Shown here piece after piece: positions 1-6,753 of a DNA stretch of 7,387 bases (positions within the stretch are counted from its first letter, which is position 1; the number at the start of each line of letters is the position of its first letter). Made by a program: the position numbers and the translations under genes. The stretch spans positions 1-7,387 of the forward strand of contig QHVY01000028.1 of the NCBI GenBank assembly GCA_003223695.1, given 5' to 3'. The stretch comes from Acidobacteriota bacterium. Its GTDB lineage: Bacteria > Acidobacteriota > Thermoanaerobaculia > Gp7-AA8. The notes under the pieces were generated by a model. The model was given only the letters and a program-made list of their open reading frames with translations, was not told the DNA's origin and made no database searches.

Positions 1-104
1 TTCTTCGTCAACTGAACGACGCGCGCCACCTCGTCGACGAGTTCAGCCTTCGTCATCACGCCCGCTTTGGATTCGGTCCGTTCGGATTCAGACGGGTAGT
101 CCAA
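1..104 (-). CDS. HU/IHF-family DNA-binding protein, 5' part only
   Basis: This is the N-terminal end of a small histone-like nucleoid protein; the rest lies outside the window. The residues from the ATG at 56, MTKAELVDEVARVVQLTK, match the first helix and turn of HU/IHF proteins, which dimerise, bend DNA and compact the nucleoid. The start is uncertain. The family normally begins at the ATG at 56, but nothing like a Shine-Dalgarno lies just before it. An in-frame TTG at 104 is preceded by GAGGAGG with 5-nt spacing and adds a hydrophilic 16-residue extension before that ATG; an in-frame ATG also occurs at 122. I chose TTG for its ribosome binding site. The gene follows sppA on the same strand and probably shares its transcript. 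In many proteobacteria an IHF-beta gene follows rpsA, so the position fits. Whether it is HU or an IHF subunit cannot be told from this fragment. Confidence 0.75.
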   Translation of the reverse strand, partial: MDYPSESERTESKAGVMTKAELVDEVARVVQLTK

Positions 105-109
105 AGTAG

Positions 110-116
110 CCTCCTC
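110..116 (-). promoter_or_regulatory. Shine-Dalgarno of the HU-family gene
   Basis: GAGGAGG on the minus strand is the strongest ribosome-binding-site match I saw in the window. It lies 5 nt before the in-frame TTG at 104 and 53 nt before the family's usual ATG at 56. It therefore decides in favour of an N-terminally extended HU protein, unless the TTG is not used. Confidence 0.6.
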
Positions 117-127
117 ACGCATGTCGG

Positions 128-1075
128 TTACCAGCGATAGAGAAATGTGGCCCCGTGCCTGCTGAGCACACGGTCGACGAGCGATTCGCTGTCGGTCGTG
201 TTGCCCAGGAGGTCGAGCAGAGTTGGTTTTCGTCGTCTTGGATAGATTGTGCCCGGTTTGCCGCGAATGCCGGCCATGCGCGCGGCGACGTTCACCGCAT
301 CGTCGAGGTTGCCGAGGCGGTCAACGAGTTTGAGAGTGAGCGCTTCCTCGCCGGTGAACACGCGGCCGTCCGCGACACGCACTACATCCGCCTCGCTCAT
401 TTTTCCCTTGCGGCCGAGTGCCACTGCGTGGATGAACTGTCCGTGCAGTTGCGTCGTGATCCGCTGCAGGTACGCGCGCTCAGCATCGGTCAACTCGCGA
501 TACGGCGAGCCGGTGTCCTTCATCGCGCCGCTGGTGATGGTCTCCGGTTTCATCTTTGCCCAGGCGATCAGATCCTTGATTTCCATCCATTGCAGGATTA
601 CGCCGATCGAGCCGGTGATGGATCCAGGATTCGAGACGATCTGATCGCACGCAGAGGCGATGTAGAAGCCGCCCGACGCCGCCACGCTGTCCAGCGACGC
701 GACGATCGGTTTGTGACTCTTCGCTTTCACTTTGCGAATTTCTTCGTAGATTTCCTGCGATGGGGCCACTGCGCCACCCGGGCTGTTGATGCGCATGACG
801 ATCGCGCGGACCGTGGCGCTATCGGCATAGCGATGCAGTATGTCGATTGTCTCCCGCGCTTCGAGGATCTCGCCTTCGATCGGCACGATCGCCACTTTTT
901 GCGTGCTGAAGAAGTCGCTCGACGACTCCGTTCGGTTGGCGCTGATGACAACCGCAATGAACGAGAAAAAGAAGATGCCGATGAGACAGCCGCTGAAAAC
1001 GCCGAAGAAAAAGCTCGGCACGCGAGATTTTCGTGCGGCAGGTGGAGGCGGCGCGACCGGTTCGATTTCCGTCAT
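128..1075 (-). CDS. sppA: Signal peptide peptidase SppA, short form (family S49)
   Basis: Membrane-anchored serine protease that degrades cleaved signal peptides and related membrane peptides. The 315-residue protein has a proline-rich cytoplasmic N-terminus, one hydrophobic segment at about 20-45 and a ClpP-like fold domain from about 60 to 275. The nucleophile is probably S134 in the AASGG motif and the general base K186 in SGAMKD. Their 52-residue spacing equals that of the Ser147/Lys199 pair known in Bacillus subtilis SppA. The INSPGG segment at 97-101 and the GSITGSIGV segment at 151-159 are also typical of S49. The length matches the short single-domain SppA rather than the tandem 67-kDa Escherichia coli form. 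Its ATG overlaps the rpsA stop as ATGA (1072-1075), so translation is probably coupled. The C-terminal 40 residues are basic, then variable. Family assignment is secure; the substrates are unknown. Confidence 0.95.
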   Translation of the reverse strand: MTEIEPVAPPPPAARKSRVPSFFFGVFSGCLIGIFFFSFIAVVISANRTESSSDFFSTQKVAIVPIEGEILEARETIDILHRYADSATVRAIVMRINSPGGAVAPSQEIYEEIRKVKAKSHKPIVASLDSVAASGGFYIASACDQIVSNPGSITGSIGVILQWMEIKDLIAWAKMKPETITSGAMKDTGSPYRELTDAERAYLQRITTQLHGQFIHAVALGRKGKMSEADVVRVADGRVFTGEEALTLKLVDRLGNLDDAVNVAARMAGIRGKPGTIYPRRRKPTLLDLLGNTTDSESLVDRVLSRHGATFLYRW

Positions 1076-2760
1076 GACTTCGTTTCCGCGGGCGCGCTCT
1101 CGGTGCTCTGAGGCTGCTCCTGCTGTACGTGCTCGCCCTCCGGCACGGGCTCAACATCGCGGGTGGAGAGGCCGATCTTCCGTTCGGTTGCGTCGATTTT
1201 GATGATGCGGACTCGAACGGGATCGCCAGCTTTGAACGCCTTGTCGAGTTTCTGCTTCGGATCGCGCTGAATTTCTGAAACGTGCGCCAGACCTTCGACA
1301 CCTTCCGTCAGCCGGATGAACAGACCGAAGTCGGTGATTTTCGAGACGGTGCCCACCAGTTCATCTCCGACGTTGTGCGCTTTCGCAAAGTTGTCCCACT
1401 CGTTCGGCAGGAATTCTTTGATCGAAAGCGAAAGACGTTGGTTCTCCGCGTCGACGTTGATCACTCGCGCCTGAACCGCATCGCCTTTTTTCAGAACCTC
1501 GTTGGGATGCTTCAGCCGGCGATTCCACGACATGTCCGAAATGTGAATCAGGCCATCGATGCCTTCCTCGAGCTCAACGAATGCGCCAAAGTCCGTCAGA
1601 TTGCGAACCTTCCCGTTCACGACGGAGCCGACCGGATATCGCTCGGCCGCCGTGTCCCATGGATTCTGCTCGAGCGCTTTCAGCGACAGTGAAATGCGCC
1701 GGTTCGCGACGTTGACATCGGAAACGACTGCCTCGACTTCCTCGCCGACTGACAGGATCTTCGACGGGTTGCGCACCTTTCGAGTCCACGACATTTCCGA
1801 AACGTGGATCAACCCTTCGACGCCTTCTTCGAGCTCGACGAACGCTCCGTAATCGGTCAGTGATACGACTTTGCCGCGAACCTTCGTACCCAGCGGATAG
1901 CGTTGCACCACGTCGAGCCACGGATCGGGCGTTTTCTGTTTGTACCCGAGTGAGACTCGTTCGGCCTGCGAATCGAATTTCAGAACCACGACCTCGATCT
2001 CGTCACTGACGTTGAAGTATTCGGAAGGATGATTCACGCGGCCCCACGAAATGTCGGTGATATGCAGCAATCCATCGACGCCGCCGAGGTCGACGAAGAC
2101 GCCGTAGTCAGTGATGTTTTTGACGACGCCGTGCGTGAGCTGACCTTCCTGCAGGCGATGAAACGTCGCTGCTTTCTGCTGCTGATGTTCTGCTTCGACG
2201 ATTGCTCGGCGCGAAAGGACGATGTTGTTTCGCTTTTTGTCAAAGGAAACGATTTTGAATTTGTAGTCGTGGCCGCGGAGAGAGTCGAGATTCTTGATCG
2301 GCTTCGTGTCGATGAGCGAGCCGGGCAGAAACGCCTTCACGCCGCCGACATCGACCGACAAACCGCCTTTGACGCGGTCGATGACTCGCCCGCTGATCGC
2401 CTGATCCGCTTTGTACGCTGCTTCGATGCGGTCCCAGACGAGCATCCGCTCCGCTTTTTCGCGCGACAGAATGACGTAACCGCTCGCGTCTTCAAGACGT
2501 TCGATGAAAACGTCGATTTCGTCGCCGGGTTTGACCTTCACCTCGCTGTTGTATCCAGTGACTTCGTTGATCGGCAGTAACCCTTCTGATTTGTAACCGA
2601 TATCGATGACCACCTCGCTCGGCGTCATCTTCAACACCTTCCCGTGAACAATGTCCCCCTCGGAAAAGCTCGTCATCCGCTTTTCATAGATGTCGAGCAG
2701 CTCGTCCATGCCGAGGTTTTCGAGGTTGTCAGGTGGGTTTTTTGGGTCGCTGGACGGCAT
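1072..2760 (-). CDS. rpsA: 30S ribosomal protein S1, six S1 domains
   Basis: RNA-binding ribosomal protein that helps the 30S subunit capture and unfold mRNA leaders. The 562-residue product contains six S1 (OB-fold) repeats at about 34-103, 121-187, 205-275, 291-362, 378-449 and 464-535, followed by an acidic, glutamine-rich tail to 562. Repeats 3-6 carry the usual (L/I)TD(Y/F)G.F signature; repeats 1 and 2 are divergent, as in ribosome-anchoring domains of true S1 proteins. Six domains and near-560 length match the Gram-negative type of S1 rather than the shorter actinobacterial or Firmicutes forms. The ATG at 2760 has GGAGG at 2773-2777, with a rather long 12-nt spacing. cmk lies just upstream, a classic cmk-rpsA pairing, and sppA overlaps its stop. 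A stand-alone promoter in the 66-bp gap is possible but I could not see a convincing one. Confidence 0.96.
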   Translation of the reverse strand: MPSSDPKNPPDNLENLGMDELLDIYEKRMTSFSEGDIVHGKVLKMTPSEVVIDIGYKSEGLLPINEVTGYNSEVKVKPGDEIDVFIERLEDASGYVILSREKAERMLVWDRIEAAYKADQAISGRVIDRVKGGLSVDVGGVKAFLPGSLIDTKPIKNLDSLRGHDYKFKIVSFDKKRNNIVLSRRAIVEAEHQQQKAATFHRLQEGQLTHGVVKNITDYGVFVDLGGVDGLLHITDISWGRVNHPSEYFNVSDEIEVVVLKFDSQAERVSLGYKQKTPDPWLDVVQRYPLGTKVRGKVVSLTDYGAFVELEEGVEGLIHVSEMSWTRKVRNPSKILSVGEEVEAVVSDVNVANRRISLSLKALEQNPWDTAAERYPVGSVVNGKVRNLTDFGAFVELEEGIDGLIHISDMSWNRRLKHPNEVLKKGDAVQARVINVDAENQRLSLSIKEFLPNEWDNFAKAHNVGDELVGTVSKITDFGLFIRLTEGVEGLAHVSEIQRDPKQKLDKAFKAGDPVRVRIIKIDATERKIGLSTRDVEPVPEGEHVQQEQPQSTESAPAETKS

Positions 2761-2826
2761 GAAACGGGCTATCCTCCGTCGCGCTCAATCAACGGCTAAA
2801 TTGTTGACAGGCGTTGAAATCGGAGT
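2761..2826 (-). promoter_or_regulatory. cmk-rpsA spacer with rpsA ribosome binding site
   Basis: This 66-bp gap separates the cmk stop from the rpsA ATG. It contains GGAGG at 2773-2777, the likely ribosome binding site. A weak inverted repeat, TCAAC and GTTGA on the minus strand, lies near its centre. I see no clear terminator or good -10/-35 pair for rpsA. rpsA leaders are autoregulated by S1 in E. coli, but nothing here shows that directly. Confidence 0.4.
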
Positions 2827-3501
2827 TTAGCACAAGGAACGAACACGCTTGACAATGGCCGCCACGACCTCATCGATGGCCAGGTCCGACGTGTCGATCA
2901 CCGTATACGTCTCGTCGTAGGTCAAGGGGGACTCGGCGCGCGTCGAATCCTGCTCGTCACGGGTCAATGTCTCGGACAGGACGGTCGCGAAGTCGGGAAA
3001 GGTTCCTTTGCCCACCAGCTCGTCGAAACGGCGGCGGGCGCGGACCTCCGGGCGCGCTGTCAGGAAGAATTTGAAGGGTGTCTCGGGGAAAACCTTGGTT
3101 CCGATGTCACGTCCCTCGAGAACGCCTCCGCTGCGATGCCCAAGCTGCTGCTGAAGCCGGACGAGGACGCGCCGTACAGCCGGCACAGTCGAAACGTCGC
3201 TCGCCGCCATGCTCACTTCCGGCGTGCGAATGAGCGCTGTCACGTCATCGCCGTTCAACAGGACTCGCGATCGCTGGCCCGGGACGAAGTCGATCTGAGT
3301 CCGTTCGGTAAGTTCCTCGAGTGCGGTTTCGTCATGCGTATCGACTTCCTCGCGCAGCGCGGCGAGTCCGAGGGCGCGGTACATCGCGCCGGTGTCGATG
3401 TGCGGAATGTTGAGCTCGCGGGCGACCATGCGGCTGGTCGTCGACTTGCCGACGCCCGCCGGACCGTCGATGGCTACGATGAGCTTTCGTTCGCCGTTCA
3501 C
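2827..3501 (-). CDS. cmk: Cytidylate kinase (CMP/dCMP kinase)
   Basis: Cytosolic kinase that transfers phosphate from ATP to CMP or dCMP, recycling cytidine nucleotides for RNA, DNA and lipid precursor synthesis. The 224-residue protein, normal for the family, opens with a Walker A loop GPAGVGKST at 13-21, then the DTGAMYR motif at 37-43, EGRDIGT at 129-135 and an arginine-rich lid at about 150-160 (RPEVRARRRFDEL). The start is GTG at 3501. No other usual start codon is available: upstream the frame runs without ATG, GTG or TTG to the rluB stop, and the next internal methionine (M25) falls after the Walker A loop. The start has no recognisable Shine-Dalgarno and lies inside the arm of a 28-bp inverted repeat. 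It sits downstream of rluB, in the same frame, and upstream of rpsA. Function is certain; the initiation mode is not. Confidence 0.96.
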   Translation of the reverse strand: MNGERKLIVAIDGPAGVGKSTTSRMVARELNIPHIDTGAMYRALGLAALREEVDTHDETALEELTERTQIDFVPGQRSRVLLNGDDVTALIRTPEVSMAASDVSTVPAVRRVLVRLQQQLGHRSGGVLEGRDIGTKVFPETPFKFFLTARPEVRARRRFDELVGKGTFPDFATVLSETLTRDEQDSTRAESPLTYDETYTVIDTSDLAIDEVVAAIVKRVRSLC

Positions 3502-3558
3502 CGTTGGCCGTTGGCCGAGGGCAATTTCGCGGCCAACGGCGAACGGCCAACGGCCAAC
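3489..3558. repeat. Heptamer-built inverted repeat over the cmk start
   Basis: Two 28-nt arms, 3489-3516 and 3531-3558, are complementary at 24 of 28 positions around a 14-nt loop (3517-3530). The 14 bp nearest the loop pair perfectly except at one position if the inner units are aligned unit to unit. Each arm is four 7-nt units of the type GGCCAAC or GGCGAAC, or their complement, so the arms look like short tandem heptamer arrays in opposite orientation. The element fills almost the whole rluB-cmk gap and takes in the cmk GTG. No T-run follows, so it is not a standard intrinsic terminator. It could be a dispersed repeat, an mRNA stabiliser or a translational lid on cmk. Confidence 0.85.
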
Positions 3559-3561
3559 GTG

Positions 3562-4386
3562 TCAGCTACGCCGCGTTCGGCGCGCTTTTGGTGCCGCAGT
3601 TTTCTTGCGTGACGCCGGCCGAAGCGAGCGCCGCGGTTTCGCTGGACGCGGCTCTTTCATCGTGACCAGCATTTTGTCTTCGTGTTTCGTCAGCTCGCGC
3701 CAATCGCCGGGCGTGAGCCTCTGATCTGCGATCGGTCCAATCGCCACGCGCTTGAGCTTCGTCACCGGATGTCCGAGGGCCTGAAACATTTTGCGGATCT
3801 GCTGCGTGCGTCCCTCGCGGAGCCTCACTTCGAGCCAGCTATTGCCCTCATCGTCGCCGCGTCCAGTGGTCTTGATGCGTGTGATGTCACAAGGCAGCGT
3901 GCGCTTCCCTTCGATCGTAATGCCTCGGCGCAGCTTGTCGAGTAGGCGCTCGTCGGGAACGCCGCGCACTTTCACGTTGTACGTTTTCACCGAGCCGTGC
4001 GTCGGATGGGAGACTTTGTACGCAAGGTCGCCGTCATTCGTCAGCAGCACGAGACCTTCCGAGTGATAGTCGAGCCTTCCGACAGGATAGATTCGCTCGT
4101 GAACCCCGCGCACCAGATCGATCACTGTGCGTCGTCCTTCCGGATCCTCGACGGTCGTCATCACTTCTTTCGGCTTGTACAACAGGATGTAGCGATGCGG
4201 CTCGGCCTGCGTGAGGAGCTTGCCGTCGACTTTGACGTGATCACGGTCCGCGTCCGCTTTCGTGCCGAGCTCTGTGATAACGCGGCCGTTCACGGTCACG
4301 CGCCCCTGTCGAATCATCGTCTCCGCCTCGCGCCGCGATGCGACGCCGGCGTGAGCAATGATTTTCTGCAGGCGCTCCAGCATCAC
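3562..4386 (-). CDS. rluB: RluB/RsuA-family pseudouridine synthase
   Basis: Converts a specific uridine in ribosomal RNA to pseudouridine; RluB modifies 23S rRNA and RsuA 16S rRNA. The protein has an N-terminal S4 RNA-binding domain at about 3-50 (RLQKIIAHAGVASRREAE) and a catalytic domain from about 65. The catalytic aspartate is D106 in GRLDYHSEGL. Other family segments are KPKEVMTT at 71-78 and REGRTQQIRKMF at 190-201. A lysine- and arginine-rich tail occupies about 245-274. The usual call for this gene beside scpB is RluB, though RsuA-type specificity cannot be excluded from sequence alone. The start is GTG at 4386, overlapping the scpB stop as GTGA; ATG at 4383 is the second codon and is equally plausible. 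The next gene, cmk, lies in the same frame after a 60-bp gap. Confidence 0.92.
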   Translation of the reverse strand: MMLERLQKIIAHAGVASRREAETMIRQGRVTVNGRVITELGTKADADRDHVKVDGKLLTQAEPHRYILLYKPKEVMTTVEDPEGRRTVIDLVRGVHERIYPVGRLDYHSEGLVLLTNDGDLAYKVSHPTHGSVKTYNVKVRGVPDERLLDKLRRGITIEGKRTLPCDITRIKTTGRGDDEGNSWLEVRLREGRTQQIRKMFQALGHPVTKLKRVAIGPIADQRLTPGDWRELTKHEDKMLVTMKEPRPAKPRRSLRPASRKKTAAPKARRTRRS

Positions 4387-4964
4387 TCGGAATGATCGAC
4401 GGCCACCGATTGTACCGCCGTCACCAGCTCTTCGCTGATGGACTCACCAATGAGATCGCCGAATTCTTCGAGCCGCGGCAAATCGCGAATGTCGTTGAGT
4501 CCGAAGTGGATCAGAAACTCGCGCGTGGTGCGATAGAGAAACGGGCTGCCGACAACCTCTTTGCGTCCGGCGACGCGAATCAGTCGCCGCTCGAGAAGCG
4601 TGCGAAGCACTCCCGTCGAATTCACGCTGCGAATGTCGGACACTTCCGGCGCCGTGACCGGCTGCCGGTACGCGACGATCGCCAATGTCTCCAGCGCCGC
4701 GATCGAGAGTCGCCCCTCGCCTTTCTTCGCAAAATATTTTTTCAGAATCGCTTCGTGCTCTGGACGCGTTGCGAGCCGCCACCCGCCCGCCGTCTGCTCC
4801 AGCGTGAATCCGCCGACGTTCTCGTCGAGAAAACGCTTGAGGTCCGCGAGCTGCGCGGCGATTGACTCGCTGTCGGAATCGAGCGCTTCGACGAGAGCAT
4901 CGACGGTCACCGGTTCGTTCGAAACGAAGAGGATGGCTTCGAGTGCGGCGCGCAGTTCGTTCAT
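4383..4964 (-). CDS. scpB: Segregation and condensation protein B
   Basis: Kite-family subunit of the SMC-ScpAB condensin. It dimerises and binds the centre of ScpA, the kleisin that links the SMC heads, and acts in chromosome compaction and origin segregation. The 193-residue protein has the expected two winged-helix domains. The first spans about 3-80. The second spans about 85-165 and contains the diagnostic LETLAIVAYRQPVT (91-104) and a GVLRTLLERRLI segment (118-129), followed by FLIHFGLNDIRDLP (150-163). Length is typical. Its ATG overlaps the scpA stop as ATGA (4961-4964) and no separate ribosome binding site is visible, which implies coupled synthesis with its partner. No SMC gene is in the window. 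Confidence 0.95.
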   Translation of the reverse strand: MNELRAALEAILFVSNEPVTVDALVEALDSDSESIAAQLADLKRFLDENVGGFTLEQTAGGWRLATRPEHEAILKKYFAKKGEGRLSIAALETLAIVAYRQPVTAPEVSDIRSVNSTGVLRTLLERRLIRVAGRKEVVGSPFLYRTTREFLIHFGLNDIRDLPRLEEFGDLIGESISEELVTAVQSVAVDHSE

Positions 4965-5737
4965 CGTTGGTCGTAGACTGCGAATTGTGCCTCGTCGAGC
5001 GGATTCGCAGTGATCGCTACGAGAATATCGCCGAAAGGATCGCTCTGCTGCAGTGAGATGCCGCCGAGTCGGACGAGCTCGAGAGTGCCGAGGAAAATGG
5101 CGATCAGCTCATCGCGGTCGCGTCCTTCGAGAAACCACTGCAGGCGAATCGGCGATTTCTCTTTCAGCTTGTTGTACAACTCGCCCATCTTGTCGGAGAT
5201 CTTGTGCAGCATGCGTTGCAGCTCGATCGCCTGCGGATGATTGACCTTGTATCGCGTGAGCGCGTTGCGGAAAGCGTCAATGAGATCGAAGAGTGAGACT
5301 TCGCTCATGTCGATCTCCGCCGCCTCCGATTCCGGCAGTGAAACCGCCGGCCTCGGCCACACACCCATGCGCACGACGTCGAGCTCCGCGAATGTCTCCG
5401 CCACTTGCTTGAATCGCTGATATTCGAGCAGACGGTTCACGAGATCGGCGCGCGGATCCTCCGGCTGCCCTTCCGCGCTTTCGTCGCGCGGCAGGAGCAT
5501 TTGCGATTTGATGTGAATCAGCAGCGCCGCCATGTAGATGTAGTCGGCGGCGATCTCCAGGTCCAGCTCCTCCATCGCGTCGAGGTACGCCGTGTACTGC
5601 TCGGTGATCGGCACGATCGGGATGTCGTAAATGTCGATCTCGTTCTGCTTGATGAGATGGAGCAACAGATCGAGCGGGCCGTGGAACGTCGGCAGCGTGA
5701 CTTCGTATCCCGATTCCTGGACTTCGTCGTCCGTCAT
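4961..5737 (-). CDS. scpA: Segregation and condensation protein A (kleisin)
   Basis: Kleisin subunit of the SMC-ScpAB complex; its ends bridge the two SMC heads and its middle binds the ScpB dimer. The 258-residue protein starts with the family signature FHGPLDLLLHLI at 18-29, followed by DIYDIPI at 35-41 and the helical DYIYMAALLIHIKSQMLLP segment at 65-83. An acidic linker at about 85-95 and a less conserved middle follow. The C-terminal winged helix lies at about 195-245 and includes a LIAIFLGTLELVRLG segment (211-225). The ATG overlaps the trpS stop as ATGA (5734-5737) and has GGAG five nt upstream, so it may also initiate on its own. The gene overlaps scpB downstream. Length and motifs are ordinary for the family. 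Confidence 0.96.
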   Translation of the reverse strand: MTDDEVQESGYEVTLPTFHGPLDLLLHLIKQNEIDIYDIPIVPITEQYTAYLDAMEELDLEIAADYIYMAALLIHIKSQMLLPRDESAEGQPEDPRADLVNRLLEYQRFKQVAETFAELDVVRMGVWPRPAVSLPESEAAEIDMSEVSLFDLIDAFRNALTRYKVNHPQAIELQRMLHKISDKMGELYNKLKEKSPIRLQWFLEGRDRDELIAIFLGTLELVRLGGISLQQSDPFGDILVAITANPLDEAQFAVYDQR

Positions 5738-6744
5738 CGCAGCTCCGGAAAATCAATCTTCATCGCTTTGCGCACGAGCTCCAGCGTTTCCGAAGCGTGT
5801 TGGCGAGCGATGCGATTTCCTTCTCGCAACGCGTCCCAGACGATGCTCGGATCACGATCGATCTCCTCGCGCCGCGCGCGGATCTGACGCAAATTCTCGA
5901 CCATGATCTCCGCGAGCAGCTTTTTGTCGTCCACGCAGCCGATTTGGGCCGTCCGGCATTCGCGATCGACGCGTGCGATTGTTGCGTCATCTGAAAATAG
6001 TTTGTGGAATTGAAAGAGATTGCAGATGTCGGGATTGCCCGGATCCTGGCGCCGAATGCGATTCGGATCGGTGAACATGGTCATGACCAACGCGCGGATT
6101 TCGTCGGCGCTCGCGGTCAACGGAATCGTGTTGCCGTACGACTTCGACATTTTGCGCCCATCGAGCCCCGGCACCTTCGGCGTTTCCGTGAACAGCGGTT
6201 GCGGCTCGGGGAAAACATTGCCGTAAAAATTGTTGAAGCGCCGCACGATCTCGCGCGACAGCTCCAGATGCGACGCCTGGTCCTCGCCCACCGGGACAAA
6301 ATGTGCACGATAAATGATCACATCTGCGGTCTGCAGCAGCGGATACCCGAGAAATCCGAATGTGTTGAGATCGCGGTCCTTTAGTTCCTGCTGCTGATCT
6401 TTGAACGAGGGCACGCGCTCCAGCCACGGAATCGGCGTGATCATCGACAGCAGCAGATGCAGCTCTGCGTGCTCCTTCACTTCTGATTGCAGAAAAATCG
6501 TGGAGCGCTTGGGATCGAGGCCCGCAGCGATCCAGTCCGCGACCGCATCGAATGTCGCCTGACGAATTTTCGAAGGATCGGCGTAATCGGACGTTAGCGC
6601 GTGCCAGTCGGCGACGAAGTAAAGGCAGCGATACTTTTCCTGGAGCCGAACCCAGTTGCGGACCGCGCCGAAGTAATTGCCGAGGTGAACGCGACCGGTC
6701 GGGCGGAGACCGCTGAGCACGGTTTGCGGTGATTGGCTGTTCAA
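5734..6744 (-). CDS. trpS: Tryptophan-tRNA ligase
   Basis: Class Ic aminoacyl-tRNA synthetase that charges tRNA-Trp with tryptophan using ATP. The 336-residue protein has the HIGH-type motif HLGN at 20-23 in the PTGRVHLGNYFG context, a tryptophan-pocket region with FLGYPLLQTADVIIY at 131-145, GEDQ at 153-156, and the KMSKS motif exactly conserved at 198-202. The C-terminal helical anticodon-binding part runs from about 225. Length is normal for bacterial TrpS. The start used is TTG at 6744; family members often start a few residues before the LSG motif, here at 10-12, so an internal GTG at codon 9 is the main alternative. Neither has a strong Shine-Dalgarno. It is the first gene of the minus-strand run, with a palindromic element ending 12 nt upstream of the start. 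No T-box or trp attenuator is visible. Confidence 0.95.
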   Translation of the reverse strand: MNSQSPQTVLSGLRPTGRVHLGNYFGAVRNWVRLQEKYRCLYFVADWHALTSDYADPSKIRQATFDAVADWIAAGLDPKRSTIFLQSEVKEHAELHLLLSMITPIPWLERVPSFKDQQQELKDRDLNTFGFLGYPLLQTADVIIYRAHFVPVGEDQASHLELSREIVRRFNNFYGNVFPEPQPLFTETPKVPGLDGRKMSKSYGNTIPLTASADEIRALVMTMFTDPNRIRRQDPGNPDICNLFQFHKLFSDDATIARVDRECRTAQIGCVDDKKLLAEIMVENLRQIRARREEIDRDPSIVWDALREGNRIARQHASETLELVRKAMKIDFPELR

Positions 6745-6753
6745 TGCTCGAAT

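Noticed and set aside
155..1111. Long plus-strand open frame of 318 codons opposite sppA
   Set aside because: It is the antisense shadow of a gene with clear S49 motifs. Its translation is rich in Arg, His and Asp with no domain pattern.
2029..2580. Plus-strand open frame of 183 codons opposite rpsA
   Set aside because: It lies fully within the S1 gene on the other strand, and its composition is that of a reversed S1 coding sequence.
2804..2832. TTGACA on the plus strand as a -35 box in the cmk-rpsA gap
   Set aside because: No acceptable -10 lies at 15-18 bp spacing, and no plus-strand gene follows; it would read antisense into cmk.
3489..3558. Intrinsic terminator after rluB
   Set aside because: The stem is strong but no T-run follows on the minus strand, and the stem extends into the cmk coding sequence.
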